Part shown: positions 28,216 to 37,936 of the stretch, piece after piece | Layout: each line of letters opens with the position of its first letter | How positions within the stretch are numbered: the first letter of the stretch is position 1 | NCBI GenBank assembly: GCA_905234125.1 | Contig: CAJOGQ010000013.1 | Coordinates: forward strand, 1-48,213 | DNA: 48,213 nucleotides | Source of the DNA: an uncultured Bacteroidaceae bacterium | GTDB taxonomy: Bacteria > Bacteroidota > Bacteroidia > Bacteroidales > Bacteroidaceae | Direction of reading: 5' to 3' | Notes under the pieces: model-generated | Database searches by the model: none | Seen by the model: the letters and a program-made list of their open reading frames with translations, nothing else | Told to the model about the DNA's origin: nothing | Made by a program: the position numbers and the translations under genes

Positions 28216-29931
28216 TTAATAGGCGATTTTCTTTCCTCCACGTAGATAAATGCCCTTCGTGCTTGGTTGGCCACTCAACTTGCGACCATCCAGCGTGTAC
28301 CAAATTTCATCGCCTTGGGAGAGGGTGGGGGAGAGGCTCCTGATGGCCGATTGGTCGCCTCCCATGAAGTCGAAGGAGATGAGGCCGTCGTCGCTCTCTT
28401 TGATATTGGTGATGGGCTTGTTCATGTTGTGGGTTCCATCTGTATTCGTGCCAAACAGCTTGCCACCACATGAGGCATGCGAGTCGTTGGTGAGTTCCGT
28501 CACGCTTTTGTTCCCAGGGAAGAGTTGCGACTGGTATTGTGAAGGCGAGACATTATAGGTGGAGCCCAAAAGACTTCCAAATTCGCCCCCTGCGGGGATG
28601 ATGCTCATGCGCTGATGTTTGACATCGTTGTTGACTTTGTTTTTCTCCCAAGCCTGCGCATTGTAGTCGACGTGGCAAGCGAGCATGCCGTGACAATTAT
28701 TGGTCGTGTTGACAAACTGAAACCACTTTGTGCATTGGCGGTTCTCGAGCGTGAAGTATTCATTGCGATTCACGTCGTTGCGGATGATGTAGGCCACAGG
28801 CTCATCCTCCAGGTTGGGCATGTTGGTGATGGTGCAAGGTTCTGTGAGTTCCACAAAGTTGAGCCATCCTGCCCACCAGCGCTCATAGGCTGTGTAGCCC
28901 ACAGGACATTCTCCATTATGAGTGTTGCCGTTGTAGTTGCCACTATCCATCAAGTCCCAGGCGTTCATGCCGAAACCACCCTTGTAGGAGGTGTCGTAGA
29001 AGTCGGGCAGACCAAGGCAATGGCTGAACTCGTGGCAGGCTGTGCCGATGCCATTGAGCTTGCTGCTGTTGCGCGAACGCAGTTCATCGCCAGCGGCATA
29101 AGTGTCGATGGTGTATCCGCCAAAGGTGAGTGGCCCATTGCCGTCGCCATAATACTGGCCCTGGGAGAGTGCCCATTCATGTGGCCAGATGGCGTCGACA
29201 CCACCTCCGCTCGCCTCGCCAACACCAGCATAAATGATATAGACCTGATCCACCTCGCCGTCGTTGTCCCAGTCGTAGTCTTTCCAGTTGATGTCGTATT
29301 TGTAGTGGGCTGTTGTGATGACCTCAGCAGCAAATGTGGCCACTCTCATATCTGAATTGTTCTCGTTCTGTCCGTAGTAGGCCATGTTCTTCTGCGTGGT
29401 CACAGGGCCATAGATGTCGAAGGTGAGGTCGAACTTGCCATACGACTGGTCGAAAAAGTAGTCGTGAACGGAGCCAATGTTGCCATCCTTGTTATACCCC
29501 ACTTGGTTGAAGATATCGTTGAAGGCCGCTTTCGTGTGGTCAGACTTCATGTTCTTGTCTTGGAAATTCACCAAGATCACGATGCCCTTCTTCTTGCCTT
29601 CGTAAGACATCTGTTTGCCAGTCACGTACCGTGCCCTTTGATGTTCGGCACGCTCGATGCGACGTAGATTGCGCTGATGGAGGCGTTCAGTCCATCGGAT
29701 GGAGATGGAATCAGCCAGTTCAGGAGCCAGTCTCCAGTCGCCATTCTCATCCTGCACGGCAGGGACACCCTCTGTCGTGGCGTAGAAGTGGTAACTCTCA
29801 TCACCACACAGCACCAATGTGAGCACTGTGCCGTCGCTGTTCGTCACTGTGAAGGGGATGCGCTTGGCTGGGATGCACCATGCGCACAGGCACCAAACGC
29901 CAGCCATCATCATCAAAATCAGTCGTTTCAT
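28216..29931 (-). CDS. Secreted M6-family metalloprotease
   Basis: 571 residues with a signal peptide (MKRLILMMMAGVWCLCAWC). The zinc motif is HEFSHCLGLPD with downstream FGMNAWDLMDSG, the pattern of M6 (immune inhibitor A-like) peptidases. A propeptide-like region precedes the domain. The C-terminus is WYTLDGRKL followed by KGIYLRGGKKI, a tail shared with other secreted proteins here and resembling type IX secretion or anchoring tails. The hinge before that tail (SLSPTLSQG, DNA 28316-28342) is a CT-rich sequence of the kind found as a dispersed intergenic repeat. Confidence 0.88.
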   Translation of the reverse strand: MKRLILMMMAGVWCLCAWCIPAKRIPFTVTNSDGTVLTLVLCGDESYHFYATTEGVPAVQDENGDWRLAPELADSISIRWTERLHQRNLRRIERAEHQRARYVTGKQMSYEGKKKGIVILVNFQDKNMKSDHTKAAFNDIFNQVGYNKDGNIGSVHDYFFDQSYGKFDLTFDIYGPVTTQKNMAYYGQNENNSDMRVATFAAEVITTAHYKYDINWKDYDWDNDGEVDQVYIIYAGVGEASGGGVDAIWPHEWALSQGQYYGDGNGPLTFGGYTIDTYAAGDELRSRNSSKLNGIGTACHEFSHCLGLPDFYDTSYKGGFGMNAWDLMDSGNYNGNTHNGECPVGYTAYERWWAGWLNFVELTEPCTITNMPNLEDEPVAYIIRNDVNRNEYFTLENRQCTKWFQFVNTTNNCHGMLACHVDYNAQAWEKNKVNNDVKHQRMSIIPAGGEFGSLLGSTYNVSPSQYQSQLFPGNKSVTELTNDSHASCGGKLFGTNTDGTHNMNKPITNIKESDDGLISFDFMGGDQSAIRSLSPTLSQGDEIWYTLDGRKLSGQPSTKGIYLRGGKKIAY

Positions 29932-29958
29932 TTCTAAGTCAGTTTTTTATTTCGGGTG

Positions 29959-29966
29959 CAAAGGTA
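29959..29966 (-). promoter_or_regulatory. -7 element of the M6 protease gene
   Basis: Reads TACCTTTG on the minus strand, 27 bases before the ATG at 29931. No clear -33 element was found. Confidence 0.55.
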
Positions 29967-30095
29967 GTGAAAATTTTGGGTAAGTGAGAGAAAAAACGGA
30001 TTTATTTGAGTTTTTCGATGGATTCTATTTCCTTCATGCAGAATTGTCCATGCGTTTGTGCTGATTTTTCTATATCATGAATGCGGAAAACCCTG

Positions 30096-30103
30096 TAACT
30101 TTG
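30096..30103 (+). promoter_or_regulatory. -7 element that fixes the MFS gene start
   Basis: TAACTTTG lies 27 bases before the ATG at 30131 and downstream of an in-frame ATG at 30077, which therefore cannot be the start on this transcript. No clear -33 element was found. Confidence 0.6.
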
Positions 30104-30130
30104 CACCCGAATACCAAAACGAACAAGATT

Positions 30131-31432
30131 ATGCAAGGATTCAGTAAAGGATTTACCTATTTCATCTGCGCTGTGTCGGCCATGGGCGGATTGCTCTTTG
30201 GTTACGACTGGGTGGTGATTGGCGGCGCAAAGCCGTTTTATGAATTGTATTTCGGCATTGCTGACAGTCCGCTGCTGCAGGGGGTGGCCATGACCACAGC
30301 CTTGGTGGGCTGTCTGATGGGTGCGATGGTGGCTGGTGCAGCTGCCGACAAGTATGGACGCAAGCCCTTGTTGATGCTGTCGGCTGTGCTGTTTACGGTG
30401 TCAGCGATTGGCACAGGCCTGTTCAATGACTTCACATTATTTAATATAGCCCGTTTCGTGGGTGGAGTAGGCATTGGCGTGGCTTCGGCATTAGCTCCGA
30501 TGTATATTGCCGAGGTGAGTCCTGCAGCGATTCGTGGACGGATGGTTTCGCTGAACCAGATGACCATCGTGTTGGGCATTCTTTCTGCCCAAGTGGTCAA
30601 CATGCTGTTGGCGAGGGATACGACAGTGGCTGAGAGTCAGGCGTGGAACTTGGAGTGGGGATGGCGATGGATGTTCTGGGCAGAGACTTTGCCTGCGGCG
30701 CTGTTCCTGGTGATGAGTTTCTTTATTCCTGAGAGTCCGGTGTTTTTGAGGTTGAAAGATGCGAATGAGTCGCATCGGACGGAACGGGAGGGGGGACTGA
30801 AGGAGTTATTCCAAAAGAAGTATGGAAAGGTGGTGTTGTTGGGGTTGGTGATAGCGGTCTTCCAACAGTGGTGTGGAACGAATGTCATCTTCAACTATGC
30901 TCAGGAGATATTTGTGGGAGCGGGCTTTGATGTCAATGGGATGTTCATTAATATCGTGATTACGGGCATTGCCAATGTGGCATTCACGTTTGTGGCGCTT
31001 TACACCATTGAGAAGTGGGGACGTCGCACGCTGATACTTATCGGTGCTGGTGGTTTGGGATTGATTTACCTCATTTTGGGTACCTGCTACTTCCTGCAGA
31101 TGACAGGCGTGATGATGGTCGTTCTCGTAGTGGCAGCCATCTCTGTCTATGCGATGACGTTGGGACCTGTCACTTGGACGCTGTTGGCAGAGGTGTTCCC
31201 TCATCGGGTGCGTGGCATAGCGATGGCTACATGCACCTTCGCCCTGTGGGTGGGCTGTTGCACGCTGACCTTCTCGTTCCCCTCGATGAATGCGGCGTTA
31301 GGTTCCAGTGGTACGTTCTGGATTTATAGTGGCATCTGCATCTGTGCATTCATCTTCCTGATGCGTAATTGTCCTGAGACCAAAGGGAAGAGTTTGGAGG
31401 AATTGGAGAAAGAGTTAATCAAATCGGAATAA
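30131..31432 (+). CDS. MFS sugar porter (XylE-like)
   Basis: 433 residues with 12 expected membrane helices, a sugar:proton symporter of the major facilitator superfamily. It contains LLFGYDWVVIGG in helix 1, the loop motif DKYGRKP, FVGGVGIGVAS, the PESPVFL loop where relatives have PESPRW, QQWCGTN in helix 7, EKWGRR, and PETKGKSLEELE at the end. I start at 30131 because the promoter element is at 30096-30103. The following DUF5107-TPR gene begins 16 bases later, and an AraC regulator lies beyond it, so this is probably a small sugar-use locus. The sugar is unknown. Confidence 0.9.
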   Translation: MQGFSKGFTYFICAVSAMGGLLFGYDWVVIGGAKPFYELYFGIADSPLLQGVAMTTALVGCLMGAMVAGAAADKYGRKPLLMLSAVLFTVSAIGTGLFNDFTLFNIARFVGGVGIGVASALAPMYIAEVSPAAIRGRMVSLNQMTIVLGILSAQVVNMLLARDTTVAESQAWNLEWGWRWMFWAETLPAALFLVMSFFIPESPVFLRLKDANESHRTEREGGLKELFQKKYGKVVLLGLVIAVFQQWCGTNVIFNYAQEIFVGAGFDVNGMFINIVITGIANVAFTFVALYTIEKWGRRTLILIGAGGLGLIYLILGTCYFLQMTGVMMVVLVVAAISVYAMTLGPVTWTLLAEVFPHRVRGIAMATCTFALWVGCCTLTFSFPSMNAALGSSGTFWIYSGICICAFIFLMRNCPETKGKSLEELEKELIKSE

Positions 31433-31448
31433 AGAAACAACGAGAAAC

Positions 31449-34400
31449 ATGGTTAAAGCATGGAGAGAACTGGTGACAATACCTACCTACGAGGTTGGTA
31501 AGCCAGAAAAGAACCCGATGTTCTTGGAGAAGAGAGTTTATCAGGGAAGTAGTGGCGTGGTTTATCCCTATCCCGTCATTGAGACCATCAGCGACGAGAA
31601 GAAGGATGTGGTGTATCAAGCCATCTGGTTGGAGAATGAGTACATCAAGGTGATGGTGCTGCCTGAACTGGGAGGCCGTGTGCAGATGGCCTACGACAAG
31701 ATTGCCCAGCGTCATTTTGTCTATTACAATCACGTCATCAAGCCTGCATTAGTGGGACTCGCTGGCCCTTGGATCAGTGGTGGTATTGAGTTCAACTGGC
31801 CCCAACACCATCGTCCATCGACCTTCATGCCTGTGGACACCTGCATCGAGGAGAATGCTGATGGTTCCGTCAGTGTGTGGGTGAGCGAGATGGAGAAGAT
31901 GTTCCATCAGAAGGGAATGGCAGGCTTCACGTTGCGTCCAGGCTGTGCCTATTTGGAGATAAAGGGCAGGCTCTACAATCGAACAGACGTGCCACAGACG
32001 TTCCTTTGGTGGGCAAACCCTGCTGTGGAGGTGAACGATGCCTACCAGAGTGTGTTCCCGCCAGACATCAACGCTGTGTTTGATCATGGCAAACGTGCAG
32101 TATCGTCATTTCCCATCGCCACAGGCACCTATTACAAGATGGACTATTCGGCAGGTGTGGACATTTCGAACTACAAGAACATCTTTGTACCGACCTCCTA
32201 CATGGGTGTGAACTCACGCTTCAACTTCGAGGGAGGCTATGAGAACGACACCAAGGCCGGCATGCTTCATGTGGCCAGTCACCACTTCTCACCTGGCAAG
32301 AAGCAATGGACTTGGGGCAATGGCGACTTTGGGCGTGCCTGGGATCGCAATTTGACTGATGAAGCCTCTGAGTCGGACGGTTTACCTGCTGGAAGCATTC
32401 GCTCAGGCTTCCGCCCCTATATCGAACTGATGGCTGGCGTCTATACCGAAAACCAACCCGACTTCTCATGGCTGATGCCCTACGAGGAGAAGCTGTTCAC
32501 GCAATACTTCATGCCCTATCGTGAGTTGGGCGTGGTGAAAGAAGCATCGAAAGACCTCATCTTTAATATAGAGGAGCAAGGGGCAAGGAGCAAGGGGCGA
32601 GAAGGGGGCAAGGAGCAAGGAGCAGGGGGCGAGGGGTGTCGTTCGGTATGCTTCAAAGTCTTCGCCACCAACAAGCAGGATGTCAACATCATCTTAAGGA
32701 ATGACAATGGTGAGGTGTATTATCAGAAAGAAATGACCCTCTCGCCAGAAGCCGTCCTCATAGAGACAGTCGATGTGAAGGGAACCCGATTCGACGAGCT
32801 GACGTTCGAGATTCAGAAGACCTTTGTCTATGGCCAACGAACTGTGCTCAGTTGGCATGCTGAAGCCGATGACATCCGTCCTATTCCTGACAGTGCCGAA
32901 GCAGCCCTGTTGCCAGAGCAGATTAAGACCAACGAGCAGTTGCTGCTCACTGGCATGCACTTGGAGCAGTATCGCCACGCCACTTGGCAGGCCACTGACT
33001 ACTACGAGGAGGCCCTGCGTCGTGACCCCAACGACATCCGCTGTCTGAATGCGATGGGTCTGTGGTATATCCGCAAGGGACGCTTTGCCAAAGCTGAGGA
33101 ATATCTGCGCAAGGCTTACAAACTGTCTATCAAGCGCAATCCCAACCCCTATGACAGCGAGCCTCTTTATAACCTCGCCCTTGCCCTGAAATACCAAGGA
33201 CAAGTGGCCGAAGCATATGAACTCTTCTGGAAGGCCACATGGAGCAAGGCCTGGGCAGATGCCGGTTACTTTGAGGCAGCTAAGATCAGTACCATGCAGG
33301 GACGCTATGAGGATGCCCTCGACGAAATTGATCGCTGTCTGAACAACAACTGGCACAATCACAAGGCTCGTGCTTTGAAGACTGTCATTCTCCGAAAATT
33401 GGGAAAGGCTGACGAGGCGCTCCTTCTTATCGACGAATCATTGACCTTCGACCTCTTCAACTATGGATGTCGCTACGAGCAATACTTGTTGACGAAGGAT
33501 GAAAATGTATTGGCGGAACTGAAGCAGATGATGCGTCAGTGCGCTCAGAACTATGACGAAATCGCGCTCGACTACTACGCTGCTGGTCTCATTGACGAGG
33601 CCAAGGCTATCTGGGAGATTGCCATCAGCGAAGGTGCCATCACTCCTATGACTTATTATTATATGAGTCGTTATGATGAGGCCGAACAGACAGACAGTTC
33701 TTATTGTTTCCCCAACCGTCTCGAAGATGTCATCGTCCTCGAAAACGCTAAGCAGAAGAATCCGCAGGGAAGCAAAGCACCTTACTATCTCGGCTGTCTC
33801 TACTATGCTGCCCGTCAGTACGACCTCGCCATCGAAAACTGGGAACTCTCCTCACGTCTCAATCCGCAGTTCCCCACTGTATGGCGCAATCTGGCTCTTG
33901 CCCGTTTCAACAAGCAAGACCGTCAGGAGGAGGCACTCGAATACATGGAACGTGCTTTCCATCTCGATGAAAACGACGAACGCATCCTCATGGAACTGGA
34001 TCAGCTTTATAAGCGTCTGCACAAGCCTCATGTTGAGCGTCTCGCTTTCCTGCAGAAGTATCCGCAACTCATCCAGCGTCGTGATGACCTCGTGCTCGAA
34101 GAAATCACGTTGCTCAACCAGACAGGCCAATACGAAGAGGCCATGCAGAAACTCGATGGTCACATCTTCCATCCTTGGGAGGGAGGTGAAGGCAAAGTGC
34201 CTGCACAATATCAGATTTGCCGTGTAGAGTTGGCCAAGCAAGCCATCGTCGGCAAAGACTATGAGCAGGCCATCCGATTGCTCAACGAGTGCCTCGAATA
34301 CCCCCACCACCTTGGTGAGGGCAAGCTCTACGGTGCCCAAGAGAATGATTTCTACTACTTTCTTGGTCTTGCCTACGAAGCCCTCGGACAGCCAAACAAG

Positions 34401-34802
34401 GCTCGCGAGTGTTATGAACATGGCACCGTTGGTCCCACTGAACCTGCTGCTGCCCTCTACTACAACGATGCCAAGCCCGACAAGATCTTCTACGCAGGCC
34501 TCTGCTACAGTCGCCTTGCCCAATCCCATGGCCTCTTCTACAAGCTCATCAACTACGGCAAGCAGCACATCTTCGACCATGTGGTCATGGACTACTTCGC
34601 TGTCTCCTTACCCGACCTCCTCATCTGGGAAGACTCGCTCGACACGAAGAACCTCATCCACTGCAAGTACATGCTCGCCCTTGGCTACTATGGTCTGGGT
34701 GACACAGTTCATGCCCTGAAATATCTTGCTGAGGTCGAAGCCCTCGACAACAATCATCAGGGCATTCAGCAGTTCCGTACGCTGATAGATGCCAAACTCT
34801 AA
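31449..34802 (+). CDS. DUF5107 domain protein with tetratricopeptide repeats
   Basis: 1117 residues without a signal peptide. Residues about 1-350 match DUF5107 (IWLENEYIKVMVLPELGGRV, GPWISGGIEFNWPQHHRP), a mutarotase-like beta-sandwich fold usually found in carbohydrate loci. Residues from about 500 onward are TPR units (ALRRDPNDIRCLNAMGLWYI, YLRKAYKLS, EQAIRLLNECL). Between them, at DNA 32571-32636, is a low-complexity stretch read as EEQGARSKGREGGKEQG, which looks like a dispersed purine-rich repeat captured in frame. It sits 16 bases after the sugar porter and likely acts on the imported sugar or its glycoside. Confidence 0.85.
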   Translation: MVKAWRELVTIPTYEVGKPEKNPMFLEKRVYQGSSGVVYPYPVIETISDEKKDVVYQAIWLENEYIKVMVLPELGGRVQMAYDKIAQRHFVYYNHVIKPALVGLAGPWISGGIEFNWPQHHRPSTFMPVDTCIEENADGSVSVWVSEMEKMFHQKGMAGFTLRPGCAYLEIKGRLYNRTDVPQTFLWWANPAVEVNDAYQSVFPPDINAVFDHGKRAVSSFPIATGTYYKMDYSAGVDISNYKNIFVPTSYMGVNSRFNFEGGYENDTKAGMLHVASHHFSPGKKQWTWGNGDFGRAWDRNLTDEASESDGLPAGSIRSGFRPYIELMAGVYTENQPDFSWLMPYEEKLFTQYFMPYRELGVVKEASKDLIFNIEEQGARSKGREGGKEQGAGGEGCRSVCFKVFATNKQDVNIILRNDNGEVYYQKEMTLSPEAVLIETVDVKGTRFDELTFEIQKTFVYGQRTVLSWHAEADDIRPIPDSAEAALLPEQIKTNEQLLLTGMHLEQYRHATWQATDYYEEALRRDPNDIRCLNAMGLWYIRKGRFAKAEEYLRKAYKLSIKRNPNPYDSEPLYNLALALKYQGQVAEAYELFWKATWSKAWADAGYFEAAKISTMQGRYEDALDEIDRCLNNNWHNHKARALKTVILRKLGKADEALLLIDESLTFDLFNYGCRYEQYLLTKDENVLAELKQMMRQCAQNYDEIALDYYAAGLIDEAKAIWEIAISEGAITPMTYYYMSRYDEAEQTDSSYCFPNRLEDVIVLENAKQKNPQGSKAPYYLGCLYYAARQYDLAIENWELSSRLNPQFPTVWRNLALARFNKQDRQEEALEYMERAFHLDENDERILMELDQLYKRLHKPHVERLAFLQKYPQLIQRRDDLVLEEITLLNQTGQYEEAMQKLDGHIFHPWEGGEGKVPAQYQICRVELAKQAIVGKDYEQAIRLLNECLEYPHHLGEGKLYGAQENDFYYFLGLAYEALGQPNKARECYEHGTVGPTEPAAALYYNDAKPDKIFYAGLCYSRLAQSHGLFYKLINYGKQHIFDHVVMDYFAVSLPDLLIWEDSLDTKNLIHCKYMLALGYYGLGDTVHALKYLAEVEALDNNHQGIQQFRTLIDAKL

Positions 34803-34804
34803 GA

Positions 34805-34840
34805 AAAAGCCTCACTCTCAATCGGGAGCGAGGCTTTCTT
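34805..34840. terminator. Terminator between convergent DUF5107 and AraC genes
   Basis: AAAAAGCCTC.CTC pairs with GAG.GAGGCTTTCTT. The hairpin overlaps the last codons of the AraC gene and serves both directions. Confidence 0.7.
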
Positions 34841-35702
34841 TATATTGGGTTGGCGAGATGCCCATCACCTTCGAGAACAGGCGTGAGAAATAGAGCGAAT
34901 CCTCGATACCCACCTTATAACAGATCTGGTTCATCCTCAGATCCGTGGTCTTCAGCAGATGGCAGGCATGCTCTATCTTCAGACGATTGAAATAGCTGAT
35001 AGGGCTCATGCCCATCTTCCGTTTGAACATGGCCGAGAAATGGCTCTGCGAATAACCGATATAGCGCAGCACATCGTCCATGGCGATGTGCTGTTCGATG
35101 TTCTCCCGCATATAGTGGATGGCCTGCTCCACGATGTCAACACCCACGCCAGGTTTGGCACAGCGGAACTGACTCAGGTAACGCATCGAGGCCAAGAAAT
35201 GGTGTAGCAGGCTGGAGGCGTAGCGCAAATCCTCAATCCCATTGCCAGCATGCAACGTGGTGAGAATCTCCTCGAAGATGCTGATGCGGTCGCTGATGCG
35301 CGAGTGGAGCGTCACGCTGATGTCCTGTGGTTGAGTGGCACCCTCGGCATAGACATGGGCACACGTCCCACAGAAATGCACCCAATAGATGGTCCAGTGG
35401 TTGTGCTCCGTCGTTCCATACTCATGCGGTTTGAAGGCAGGCAGGATAAAGTACTGGTTCTTCTTCACCTCATGACGTTCTCCATCCACCACATAGAAGC
35501 CACAGCCATCCACGCAGTAGATGAGCACATACTGGTTCACGCCCTGTTCCCTCATGCGGTGATGATGTTCCGCCTTGGGGTAGTAGCCAATATCCGTGAT
35601 GAATAGGCTCCGGCAAAGCTCGTCATGCTCCTCCATCTGTGTCAGCATGGGTGACAGCACCACAGACCGCTCTCCCTGAAACCCATCTTTCTTTTCAATC
35701 AT
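34818..35702 (-). CDS. AraC-family transcriptional regulator
   Basis: 294 residues. The N-terminal cupin-like sensing domain (VLIYCVDGCGFYVVDG, ILPAFKPHEYG) is followed by two helix-turn-helix motifs in the last 100 residues (IAMDDVLRYIGYSQSHFSAMFKRKMG and the matching second repeat ending GISPTQY). It is convergent with the DUF5107 gene. The layout suggests it senses a sugar and controls the porter-DUF5107 pair. Confidence 0.9.
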   Translation of the reverse strand: MIEKKDGFQGERSVVLSPMLTQMEEHDELCRSLFITDIGYYPKAEHHHRMREQGVNQYVLIYCVDGCGFYVVDGERHEVKKNQYFILPAFKPHEYGTTEHNHWTIYWVHFCGTCAHVYAEGATQPQDISVTLHSRISDRISIFEEILTTLHAGNGIEDLRYASSLLHHFLASMRYLSQFRCAKPGVGVDIVEQAIHYMRENIEQHIAMDDVLRYIGYSQSHFSAMFKRKMGMSPISYFNRLKIEHACHLLKTTDLRMNQICYKVGIEDSLYFSRLFSKVMGISPTQYKESLAPD

Positions 35703-35728
35703 ATATGGCTGATTTTACAAATCCGTTG

Positions 35729-35736
35729 CAAAGATA
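35729..35736 (-). promoter_or_regulatory. -7 element of the AraC gene
   Basis: TATCTTTG on the minus strand, 26 bases before the ATG at 35702. Confidence 0.6.
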
Positions 35737-35882
35737 ACAAGAAAAAAAGAAACTATCAAATATATGCTCACTTTTCGCCTCTGAACTGTTGTGGTGAAAG
35801 TTGGAACTGCATTTTTCTGCAAGATGTAACGTAAGGAAAGATTTGTGAAACGTGAGGAAGATGGGGTTGGGATATTTGTGCG

Positions 35883-35890
35883 TAACTTTG
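35883..35890 (+). promoter_or_regulatory. -7 element of the CotH gene
   Basis: TAACTTTG, 28 bases before the ATG at 35919. No properly spaced -33 element was found. Confidence 0.6.
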
Positions 35891-35918
35891 CACTCGCAAT
35901 TCAACCAAAACTCAAACA

Positions 35919-37856
35919 ATGAATAAGAAACTATTGCTATTTTCCATCTTTCTGTGCTCTGTGGGGACATGGGGTCAGAAACTTACGTTCAGTCAGCCTC
36001 ATGGCTTCTACGAGAAGGCATTTACAACTGAAATCACGCCCGACACGGTGTTGCCAGAGGGTGTGACCATCCACTATACCCTCGATGGCAGTCTGCCGAC
36101 AGAGAAGAGCAAGGCTTACACAAAACCCATCGCGGTCAGCGGAAACACCATCGTGCGTGCTGTGGCATTGGCTGACACGGGTCAGGTCACGAAAGTCACT
36201 TCAGCCACTTACCTCTTTCTCGATGACGTGCTGAAGCAGTCGAACACGCCTAAGGGCTACCCTACGGAGTGGGGTAGTTATACAGACATTTGGGGCACGG
36301 CCATCGCAGACTATGAGATGGATCCTGAGATGACAGGCGATGCCACGCTGGCCAAGAAGATTCGTGAGGGACTGCTCTCTCTGCCTGTGCTGAGCATCGT
36401 GACGGACAAGGACAACCTCTTCAGTCATGAGAACGACCCTGAGACGGGGGGCATCTACATCTTCACGGGTCCTCCCGTGGGCGACCCTACAGGTCATGGT
36501 TGGACACGTCAAGCGAACGTGGAACTGTTTGGAGGCACACGCATCGACGAGAACGGCAATGAAGTGCCTCACGATATGCATGTCAGCTGTGGTCTCCGTC
36601 TGCATGGTGGTCATGGACGTCTGGCAGAGAAGAATCCCAAGCACTCCTTCCGTCTGGTCTTCAAGAAGGAATATGGAAAGAAAACGCTCAAATACCCGCT
36701 CTTTGGCGAGGATGAACCCCATAAGTTCGACCAGCTCGTCCTGCGTTGTCACTTCGGCAACTCGTGGCAGCATTGGTTGGAGTCGAACCGTCAGAAGGCT
36801 CAATACACTCGCGATGTGTGGGCACGTCGCATGCAACGCAAGATGGGTTGGACGAGTGTGAACGCCCTCTATGTGCATGTGTTCCTCAATGGCATGTATT
36901 GGGGACTCTACAACATCGCAGAGCGTGTGGATGACAAATTCGTGACAAACCATCTGGGTGGCGAGAAAGAAGATGTTGATGTCATCAAGATAGAGGAGGA
37001 TGGAGGCAATCATCTCGAAGCTTCGGAGGGCGACATGGAAGCCTACGACTTGATGACGGAGACTGTCTCGATGGCTGCTTACGATGCAGAGGCCTACAAT
37101 CGGCTTCAGGGACTCGATGCCGATGGCAATCCTGACCCCACGCTCGAACCGTTGCTCGACATCGATGCCTTCATCGACTATATGCTCATCAACCAGTATG
37201 CAGGCAACACCGATTGGGATTACCACAACTGGTATGCTATCCGTCGGCGAGGTGCTGACAGCGAGGGCTTCCGATTCCTCTGTTGGGATTCTGAACTGAT
37301 TCTCGACAATCCCAAGGAGAATGTGTTGAACAAGGACAATGGCGGCAGTTTCCCCACAGGCATCTTCAACCAGCTGATTCAGAACCCAGACTTTGCCCGT
37401 CGCTATATGAAGCGTGCCTTGATTGTCTTGGCTGATGATGGCCTGTTGGGACAAACCTCTACTGAAGCGCTTTGGGACAGCCTCTACAACAACATCTCCC
37501 TTGCGCTCTATGACGAGTCTGCCCGTTGGGGAGATTATCGGCGTGATGTGCATCCCTACACCACGAAAGGACATCGTTATACAGTGGAGAAATACTACCT
37601 GCCTGAACGTCAGCGTCTGCACGACGAGTACTTCCCTGTTCGTTCCCAACGTGTGCTCAGCAACATCATCGACTTCGTGGATATTGATGACCTTGATGAG
37701 CTGCAAAAGGAGGCACTCGCCATCAATGATATCCAACTGTCAACTCTCAACTGTCACCTGTCAACTGACAAATACTACACCTTGCAAGGCCAAGAAGTCG
37801 TGAACCCAACCAAGGGCATTTATATTTATCGTGGCAAGAAAGTGTATGTCAAATAG
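35919..37856 (+). CDS. Secreted CotH-kinase family protein
   Basis: 645 residues with a signal peptide (MNKKLLLFSIFLCSVGTWG). A chitobiase C-terminal-like Ig domain follows (VTIHYTLDGSLPTEKSKAY, NTIVRAVA). The CotH kinase-fold domain comes next (FRLVFKKEYGKKTLKYPLF, LYVHVFLNGMYWGLYNIAERVDD, LLDIDAFIDYMLINQYAGNTDWDYHNWYA in part). The tail is YYTLQGQEV with [14 protein letters not shown]. CotH proteins phosphorylate extracellular proteins in spore formers; the role in Bacteroidetes is not known. The hinge before the tail (IQLSTLNCHLST) is encoded by DNA identical over 23 bases to the atpF-atpH tandem repeat. Confidence 0.87.
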   Translation: MNKKLLLFSIFLCSVGTWGQKLTFSQPHGFYEKAFTTEITPDTVLPEGVTIHYTLDGSLPTEKSKAYTKPIAVSGNTIVRAVALADTGQVTKVTSATYLFLDDVLKQSNTPKGYPTEWGSYTDIWGTAIADYEMDPEMTGDATLAKKIREGLLSLPVLSIVTDKDNLFSHENDPETGGIYIFTGPPVGDPTGHGWTRQANVELFGGTRIDENGNEVPHDMHVSCGLRLHGGHGRLAEKNPKHSFRLVFKKEYGKKTLKYPLFGEDEPHKFDQLVLRCHFGNSWQHWLESNRQKAQYTRDVWARRMQRKMGWTSVNALYVHVFLNGMYWGLYNIAERVDDKFVTNHLGGEKEDVDVIKIEEDGGNHLEASEGDMEAYDLMTETVSMAAYDAEAYNRLQGLDADGNPDPTLEPLLDIDAFIDYMLINQYAGNTDWDYHNWYAIRRRGADSEGFRFLCWDSELILDNPKENVLNKDNGGSFPTGIFNQLIQNPDFARRYMKRALIVLADDGLLGQTSTEALWDSLYNNISLALYDESARWGDYRRDVHPYTTKGHRYTVEKYYLPERQRLHDEYFPVRSQRVLSNIIDFVDIDDLDELQKEALAINDIQLSTLNCHLSTDKYYTLQGQEVVNPTKGIYIYRGKKVYVK

Positions 37857-37928
37857 CCTAATGGCATGATTTTTGCTGATTTTCATCATTTTTTTGCAAC
37901 AACGTGGAGAGATTACGTGATAAATGGT

Positions 37929-37936
37929 TAACTTTG
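37929..37936 (+). promoter_or_regulatory. -7 element ahead of the RING-like/TerD-like gene
   Basis: TAACTTTG about 118 bases before the ATG at 38054. The intervening leader has no gene that I can support. Confidence 0.5.

Noticed and set aside
30077..30130. Upstream start for the sugar porter
   Set aside because: The TAACTTTG promoter element lies between this ATG and the one at 30131.
36201..37736. 511-codon minus-strand frame opposite the CotH gene
   Set aside because: Shadow frame; the plus-strand gene has a signal peptide and recognisable domains across the same interval.
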